DNA from: Microcebus murinus
Taxonomy: Eukaryota > Chordata > Mammalia > Primates > Cheirogaleidae
Direction of reading: 5' to 3'
NCBI RefSeq assembly: GCF_040939455.1
Contig: NC_134107.1
Location: 14,199,537-14,263,536, forward strand
Length of the DNA stretch: 64,000 nucleotides
Part shown: piece by piece, positions 58,166-64,000 of the stretch
How positions within the stretch are numbered: the stretch's first letter is position 1
Layout: each line of letters begins with the position of its first letter
The notes under the pieces: generated by a model
The model's database searches: none
What the model was told of the DNA's origin: nothing
Seen by the model: the letters and a program-made list of their open reading frames with translations, nothing else
Position numbers and translations under genes: made by a program

Positions 58166-58449
58166 GGCCAGGTGCGGTGGCTCACGCCTATAATCCTAGC
58201 ACTCTGGGAGGCCAAGGCAGGAGGATCACTTGAGCTCAAAAGTTTGAGACCAGCTGGGCAAGAGCGAGACCCTGTCTCTACTAAAAATAGAAAAAAAGTT
58301 AGAGTGCCTGTAGTCCCAGCTACTCGGGAGGCTGAGGCAGGAGGATCGCTTGGGCCCAGGAGTTTGAGGTTGCTGTGAGCTAGGCTGACACCACGGCACT
58401 CTAGCCCAGGCAACAGAGTGAGACTCTGTCTCAAAAAAAAAAAAAAAAA
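58166..58449 (+). repeat. Alu
   Basis: Sense Alu with 'gaggttgctgtgagctaggc' right arm; part of the linker is deleted. A-tail 58433-58449. Confidence 0.9.
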
Positions 58450-58654
58450 TCACCGACATCCTAGACTTGGTTTGGGGATTAAAGGAGTCACAGGGAGAGA
58501 CTGTGACAGGCAGTGACCATGCAGTAAAGGTCAGCTGCTGTGACCGCAGCACCGCGTCCTGCGATGACATCATTACTTGTCAACCTGCGTACCTGCCTCC
58601 ATCTCCCCCTTGCTCCCTCGTAGGCTCCGGCAGGCCTAGGACCCAACAGTGTCA

Positions 58655-59090
58655 CTCACGGTTTTCATGTCCTAGGGACGCTGTAACACAGCACCACAGA
58701 GTGCCGTCGAACAGCAAGAATGTCGTCTGGCGGCTCTGGGGGCCAGAAGTCTGCGGTCAGTGTCAGCAGGGCCTGCAGGGGAGACCCCTTCCTCGCCTCC
58801 CCCGAGCCGGCCCTGCCCGCGATCCAGTGTGCCCGACCTGTCCCGGCCCCACTCCAGTCCCTCCTGTTGTCACTTGGCGTTCCCCTCTTGTGTCTGTGCC
58901 TTCATGTGGCCGTCTTCCCTCTTCTCTCGAGGACGTCAGTCCTGTTGGATTAAGGGCCACCCCGCTTCACGTAACCTCCACTTGATGACATTGGCAATGC
59001 CCGTGTGTCCAGATAAGGCCATATTCGGAGGTGCTGCGGGTAAGGACTTCAACATGTGCTTTGGGGGAATGCACTTGAACCCGTAACACT
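58655..59090 (-). mobile_element. MLT1-like LTR, antisense
   Basis: Complement of MLT1: ggcggctctgggggccagaa, acttgatgacattggcaatg, agataaggccatattcggag, gacttcaacatgtgctttgg, ending acccgtaacac. No coding capacity. Confidence 0.75.
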
Positions 59091-60264
59091 CATCCAAGCA
59101 ACGCCGGCACCCGGCCCAAGAGATGTCTATGGGTTGGACGATAAATATAAATAAATAGGTTCCTCAGTTGTGAGCTCCCAGGGCAGGACCAGGTGTCCCA
59201 TCTCTGCGTTGCTGGGTCCCAGGTCTCCTGGGGGGCTTGTAGGTGGATTTCAATCTAGACATATCCTGGGGAATTTTCCCAGCCAGCTGGTGACCAAGCC
59301 ACCCTTGACAAGATCCTCCAGGGGCTGGGTGGGGTGGGGGTGGCTGGGGAGGGGTTGTCACCCCTCAGAGGTGCAGCCCTGACTGCTGAGCCCAGAAAAG
59401 CTGACAGTGTGCTCAGTACAGCTGCCACTCAGCACAGACAGGGCAATCCCCAGGGACACGTCACAGGCAGCCGGGGGCGACTGATGTCTTGGTGACATTG
59501 CTAATCCGGGGACCCAAGCTGCCCGTGCGTCAGGCAGTGACTTGCAAGGGGGGTGGGTGGAAAGGACCCCGGCAAGGAAAGGGCAGTGGATGCTGAATGG
59601 GGGACAGCGGGCTCCTCCTGCCTGGCGCGAGGAGGGGGGGCAAGCTCAGGCATACAGGGCCTACCTCCCAGGCCCCTGCCCAAGAGCCCCTGGCCCCCAG
59701 CTCCCCACCGACCAGGCTCCAGCATCTGGTGGCCAGCACAGCTGAGCTCCAAGGCCTGGAAGGGGAGGGCAGCCGCTGTAAAGGTCAGTGGCCCCTGGGG
59801 CCGGGACCATCCCTGATGCAAATGTGGAATTTACACTTGCGGAGGGCTCGCCTGCCGCCCGTGTGCCAGCAGCAGCCCGGCCGTGAGGGCGCAGCAGATG
59901 CTCTGGGACCCGGCTGGAACCAGGCAGCTCTGGGACTGCCCAGTGCTATGGGCCCCTTCCCGAGGAGGGCCTGGGTGTGTGTTGGGGGTCTCAGGGGGCT
60001 GGGCAGCTCTGCTCTCCTGCACGCTGCGGCCTGCCCTGCAGGGTCCGGGCTGTCCGCCTGGGATCGCCGTCGCCAGCTCTCCTGGCTCCACGGCTGAAAG
60101 ATCCCTGGCCAGACTTGGGGAGAGCCTCCCCACCCCTCTTCCCATCCTGCTTCACCCAGCTTCTCCCCACGGCCAATTCCATTCAACGACCTTGCCGACC
60201 TTCCCCAGAACTTGGCGTGAGGGGAAGGACAGGCAGAACCACGGAGCCCAACTCCATGCCGGGG
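59091..60264. other. No feature seen
   Basis: GC-rich. A small ataaatataaataaatag patch lies at about 59141. Frames up to 203 codons overlap on both strands. Confidence 0.4.
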
Positions 60265-60420
60265 GCTGTCCTGTAAACGCTCTAACAGCCCTGCTGTTGT
60301 CATCATCCTACTATCCCAGGACAGGAAACTAAGGTTCAGAGAAGAAAGACCCCTGACAAGATCACTCATCCCAAGAATGGTGCAGCGGGGACTCACACCC
60401 CTGTCTCCAGCATCGCCTAC
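60265..60420 (-). repeat. MIR
   Basis: aggacaggaaactaaggttc, agagaagaaagacccctg. Confidence 0.7.
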
Positions 60421-60549
60421 ACCACAGGGTAAAGACTCCAGTCTTCCCTTGGCACCTGCTGTCCTGCTGCCCTTCCTACAAATTGCTTAGCCTCGCAGAC
60501 CTCGAAGGACGTCCTCCAAACTCACACCAGGCACTGAGTCACACGCCTT

Positions 60550-60649
60550 CCCATGTGCACGTGTGTGTCCCATGTGCACGTGCATGTCCCATGTGCACGT
60601 GCGTGTCCCATGTACACGTGCGTGTCCCATGTGCATGTGCATGTCCCAT
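60550..60649 (+). repeat. 19-bp tandem repeat with four CACGTG E-boxes
   Basis: Five units of cccatgtgcacgtgcgtgt-type start at 60550, 60569, 60588, 60607 and 60626, followed by a partial unit. Units 1-4 keep the palindrome CACGTG (60558, 60577, 60596, 60615); unit 5 has CATGTG. Small minisatellite. Confidence 0.95.
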
Positions 60650-61059
60650 CCAGCTGTGCAGTGCCATGGTACTATAGAGTGAGCACTGGGCCAGGAGTCC
60701 CAGACACAGCACCATGTCAGCCTGCGGAGTGGCCCCGGGAGCTTCGCGTGGCCTCTCTGTGCCCCAGACTCCTCTCGTGGCTGCAGGGCGTTGGTCAGGG
60801 ACCTCGGTCGGCTCCTCTGTGCGTCTGGACCCAAGGGGCAGAGTCGACCTCCTTCTCTCTTTGCTCTTCCAGCTCCCACTGTCCCCGGCAGCCACTGTGG
60901 AGCTTGACACCCTGTGGGTGCTTGATACATCTCGTCCTTGTGTGAGTGACAAACCTGCCATTCTGCGTCCCTGGGGACACTGTCTGCAGCCTCCTCAAAC
61001 GGCTTCCCAGGGCAGAAGGCTTCTCAGTGCTCAATCTTCATTTTCCTCCCTCTGTTTAT

Positions 61060-61410
61060 GAACTTCCTCACCCTCCCCCATCTCCCCCTCCCTGCCCGCT
61101 CTCTCTGTCTGGTTTCTCCCTCCATCTCTCTGGTTGTGTCTTTTGGATTCTGTCTCTCTTAGTCTTTCCACCTCTCTTTCTTTTTTTCTAAATGTTCTCG
61201 CCTTCCTTAGTCTCTCACACGTTCCCTTATCCCCCTCCTCCACCCTCTGTCTCTGTGGCTTTTCTCTCTCCCTTTGTCCATCTCTGTCACTTGTCTCTGT
61301 CTCTCCACATCTGTGCTACTGTTTGCCTTCCCTCCCTCCCTCCCTCTCCCCTCCCTTTCTCTCCCTCCGTCTCCACCCCACCTCCACCCCCAGCCCTGTC
61401 TGTCTGTCCC
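61060..61410 (+). repeat. C/T-rich low-complexity tract
   Basis: Polypyrimidine sequence with ccctccctccctccctctcc at 61330-61350; possible H-DNA. Frames here are spurious. Confidence 0.9.
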
Positions 61411-62336
61411 TGAGACACTCACACAGACACCGCACCCTCCGCCCTGGGGAGCCCTCTGCACTGCCCATCACGTCACATCACATCGCGTCACACTGCCTCC
61501 CGGACCATCAGGGCCTTTAATCCTGTTGACATTCAGTTAACGAGCTTCTCTGGCTGTTGACAGAACCTCCTGCCCCGCCCATGCTGGACAGACCGGGATC
61601 AGAGTTCAGAGCTGCTGCTGGGCCATTTGGGGCCTCAGTAGCGAGGGCCTCATTGCCCCGGGGCTGCCTGATGGGTGATGGCTGGGGACAGCCCCTGCCG
61701 GCAGGTGGGGTCTCCTCCACCCTCCTTGGGATGGAGGCTAGGCCTGGAAGAGCCGCAGGTCTGGGAGGCCCTTCAAAGTTTGCAGCAGGCTGTGGGCACA
61801 CTGTGGCCCCAGGAGGCAGGGGACCTGCCAGGCCACGCAGTGAGGTGGCCTCTGACTCCTGCCCCAGCGCCCTCCTGCCCCACCTCTGGGCTTGCTAGAG
61901 GAGAGGCCAGAAACAGAAACACCTGCCAGCTGGTTGTTGGTTGTGCCACAGAGACCTCAGGGCGTGACTCAGAGAGGAGGGGGACAAGCCCGAGGGACCC
62001 AGCGCTAAATGTGGACAGGCCCTGGGGCTGTGGGTTGCCTGGGGGGGGTGTGGGGGGGCTGTGGGAAGGGAGAGAGGAGTGAGGCCTGGGGGAGCAGCCC
62101 GTGAAAGTTGCTGCTGGGAAACAAACCCCCGTGAGTGCCAAGGGAGGTGGTGTCAGCTCTGTCCTCTGGGGTGCAAAGCCAAGCCGCCCTGAGTCTAGGA
62201 CCAGCGGAGCCACCTCCCACGGAGCCCTGCCCTGGTGTCCTTGGGGAGGCCCCCCCCAGGCAGGGCTGTGGGGGACCAGTCTCTGCCCATCACCTCACTC
62301 CTGGGGGGCAAGAGCCCCTGGGTGGCCCAGAGTCCG
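61411..62336. other. No feature seen
   Basis: GC-rich. A short cluster of cacgtcacatcacatcgcgt at 61468-61487 is notable but unexplained. Confidence 0.4.
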
Positions 62337-62484
62337 GTGGGGCTGGGGCGGGGGTGGGGTGGGAGTGGGGCAGGGGTGGGGCGGGGGTGGGGCTGGGGCG
62401 CGGGTGGGGTGGGGGTGGGGCAGGGGTGGGGTGGGGGTGGGGCGGGGGTGGGGTGGGGGTGGGGTGGGGGTGGGGCGGGGGTGG
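62337..62484 (+). repeat. G-rich 11-mer minisatellite
   Basis: About 13 units of GGGGYRGGGGT-type sequence. Every unit supplies two G-runs of four or more, so the G strand can form many overlapping quadruplexes. Copy number is likely variable and prone to assembly error. Confidence 0.95.
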
Positions 62485-62534
62485 TCCTCAGGCCCTGTCC
62501 TTCCAGCCACCTGTCACTGGAAGGCAGCCTGGAA

Positions 62535-62760
62535 TGAGGAAGGGCTCAAGCCAGACGATCTGGGTTCAAATCCCCAAGCTGCTCTTGGAGCCTGTAGGAC
62601 TTAGGAAAGTGCCTGACCTTTCTGGGCCTCGCTTTCCTCCTGTATAAAATGGAGCGACTGCTGTCTGCTTCCAGGGGTTCTTCATGAGAAGTGAGCATCA
62701 CGTCGTATGTCCCATGTGCTTGGTATGGTGTATTTCTGCTCAGTAAACAGCCACCAACTT
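62535..62760 (+). repeat. MIR
   Basis: tctgggttcaaatccccaag, gtgcctgacctttctgggcc, ctgtataaaatggagcgact, gctcagtaaacagcc. Confidence 0.85.
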
Positions 62761-62774
62761 AATTGCTGTCTTAA

Positions 62775-63475
62775 AAGTTCTAACCACGCTGACATACCCT
62801 TATTTAAACATCAGATTGGCAAAGCCCACAGACTTTGGTAACACACTGTGCTGGCACAGCTACGGGGAACAGGCGAGTGCAGGCAAGGCTGGTGGCAGTG
62901 CAGCCGGGTGCAGCCTCCAGGGAGGGCCATCTGACTTCTCCATCCCTTGACGACTCACATCGCCGCGTCTAGCCCGGGCGTTCCACCTGTGGGAATTTAT
63001 CTACGCTTCACCTGCACACGTTGGAAGCAGCACATGTACAACATTATTTGTTGCAACGTTTAGTGTAATTGCCAAAGACTGGAAACAAGCTAAATGTGCA
63101 GCAATCAGGAATCAGTTTAGTAACATGTGGTCCCTCCATACAATGTCGTGCGCAGCCATAAGACACCAGTGAGGAACCTGTTTTCCAAGTGACAAGGAAC
63201 AATAGCCAAGATCTATTTTTAAGGGAAGACAGCCAGGTACAGAGCAGGATATGGATGCATTTTAAAAGGATAACAAACGAGAATAGGTATGAAGGTGATG
63301 GTTTATACACAGACTCTCTGGAAGAACACACCAGAACCGGCAACGTTCCCTCTGGGGAGGGAATCTGGGTGGCGGGGGACAGCGTGGAGGAGTGGCTTTT
63401 CACTGGATGTCCTTTTTCAGTTCTTGAATTTTGAATCATGTGAGTGTTATTAGCTAGTTACAGTATAAATATAAG
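62775..63475 (+). repeat. L1 (L1ME/HAL1-like) 3' part
   Basis: gccaaagactggaaacaagc, cctccatacaatgtcgtgcg, ctctggggagggaatctggg, ttgaattttgaatcatgtga. Confidence 0.75.
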
Positions 63476-64000
63476 TTATTTCTTATTTATTTTTGTATGT
63501 TTTTAATATACATTTTATTAGACTCTCCTGGCTGAGACTGAGCCTCTGACATGCTTTTGGCTCCAAGTAAAGGTTCTAGGGGTGGAAATGGCATCTAGGA
63601 ACACTCAGAAGATGGGCCCAGCTCTCTGGGCAGTGAGATGGGAACCCCCGGAACCCCCAAGCCTGCCGTAAAAGCAGAGGTAGGTTGGGACTGAGGGGCT
63701 ATGTCGGGACTGAGCGCCTGCCCAGACATGGCTTTAGGACAGGTGTGAAGTGCCCGTGGGCACAGCTGTCCTCATTACACTCTGCCCCACCCCCAGCTGG
63801 GGCTGGCACCCAGGTGAGAGTGGGTGGGTGTGAATGGTCAGAGGAGGGTCGTGGGGTCCAGGTCACCACTGCCTCTCGTGGGGGAGTAGTGAACATTCCT
63901 CATCCTCCCAACAGCCGTTGTCAAATGCCCACCCCCTCCCCTGGGAATTCTCTCCCCTCTGGTACCCGAAGTGTTTAGAATTCCAGGAAGGGAAGGTTCT
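63476..64000. other. No feature seen
   Basis: A/T-rich L1 tail to about 63520, then unique sequence to the window end. Confidence 0.45.

Overview
This is vertebrate nuclear DNA, and I read it as a primate genome of the strepsirrhine, most likely Malagasy lemur, lineage. The basis is the SINEs. Dimeric 7SL-derived Alus occur on both strands, and three of them (30007-30341, 31697-32052, 55731-56095) carry the A/T-rich stretch in the linker before the right arm, plus the 'gaggttgctgtgagc' right arm, that I associate with lemur Alus rather than monkey or ape Alus. Old mammalian repeats (MIR, L2, L1M, MaLR LTRs, MER5/hAT, Tigger) are dense. No long exon, rRNA, tRNA, CRISPR array or bacterial-type operon is visible. 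Nearly all of the long open frames are accidents of GC-rich or repeat-bearing sequence.

Layout. 1-12.7 kb: mainly non-coding, with MIR and MER5 copies, including a MER5 nested in a MIR and a close local duplication. 12.7-13.75 kb: a GC-rich degenerate tract running into a CpG island that holds the best gene evidence in the window. This is a short minus-strand first coding exon (ATG at 13344, splice donor at 13296/13295) with a D-box-like palindrome about 100 bases upstream. If real, its gene reads leftward and the first 13 kb would be its intron 1. 13.75-25 kb: intergenic or intronic, with a tetranucleotide microsatellite, an L1 carrying two MaLR LTRs, a palindromic MITE and a long antisense L1M carrying an Alu fragment. 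25-37 kb: Alus, ERV-type LTRs, MIRs and three A/T-rich blocks that look like conserved non-coding elements (26.6-27.35 kb, 33.19-33.36 kb and, further left, 2.63-2.81 kb). 37.45-38.4 kb: a second CpG island with a possible plus-strand non-coding first exon. 38.4-51 kb: GC-rich, MIR-dense sequence with a second copy of the LTR seen at 28.5 kb and a GC-rich block at 45.2 kb. 51.4-54.05 kb: an L1M split by a 928-bp Tigger transposon that retains a transposase relic and a CpG-rich patch, then A/T-rich sequence. 54-64 kb: GC-rich sequence with an Alu pair, an antisense MLT1-like LTR, a 19-bp tandem array of E-boxes, a C/T-rich tract, a G-rich 11-mer array and a terminal L1.

No previously undescribed multi-gene system is visible. 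What deserves a second look is regulatory or structural: the two CpG-island starts, the candidate conserved elements, the E-box and G-rich arrays, and several nested transposition events whose boundaries can be read directly. Repeat family names are given from memory of consensus sequences. Boundaries of old repeats are approximate, usually to within 20-40 bases.
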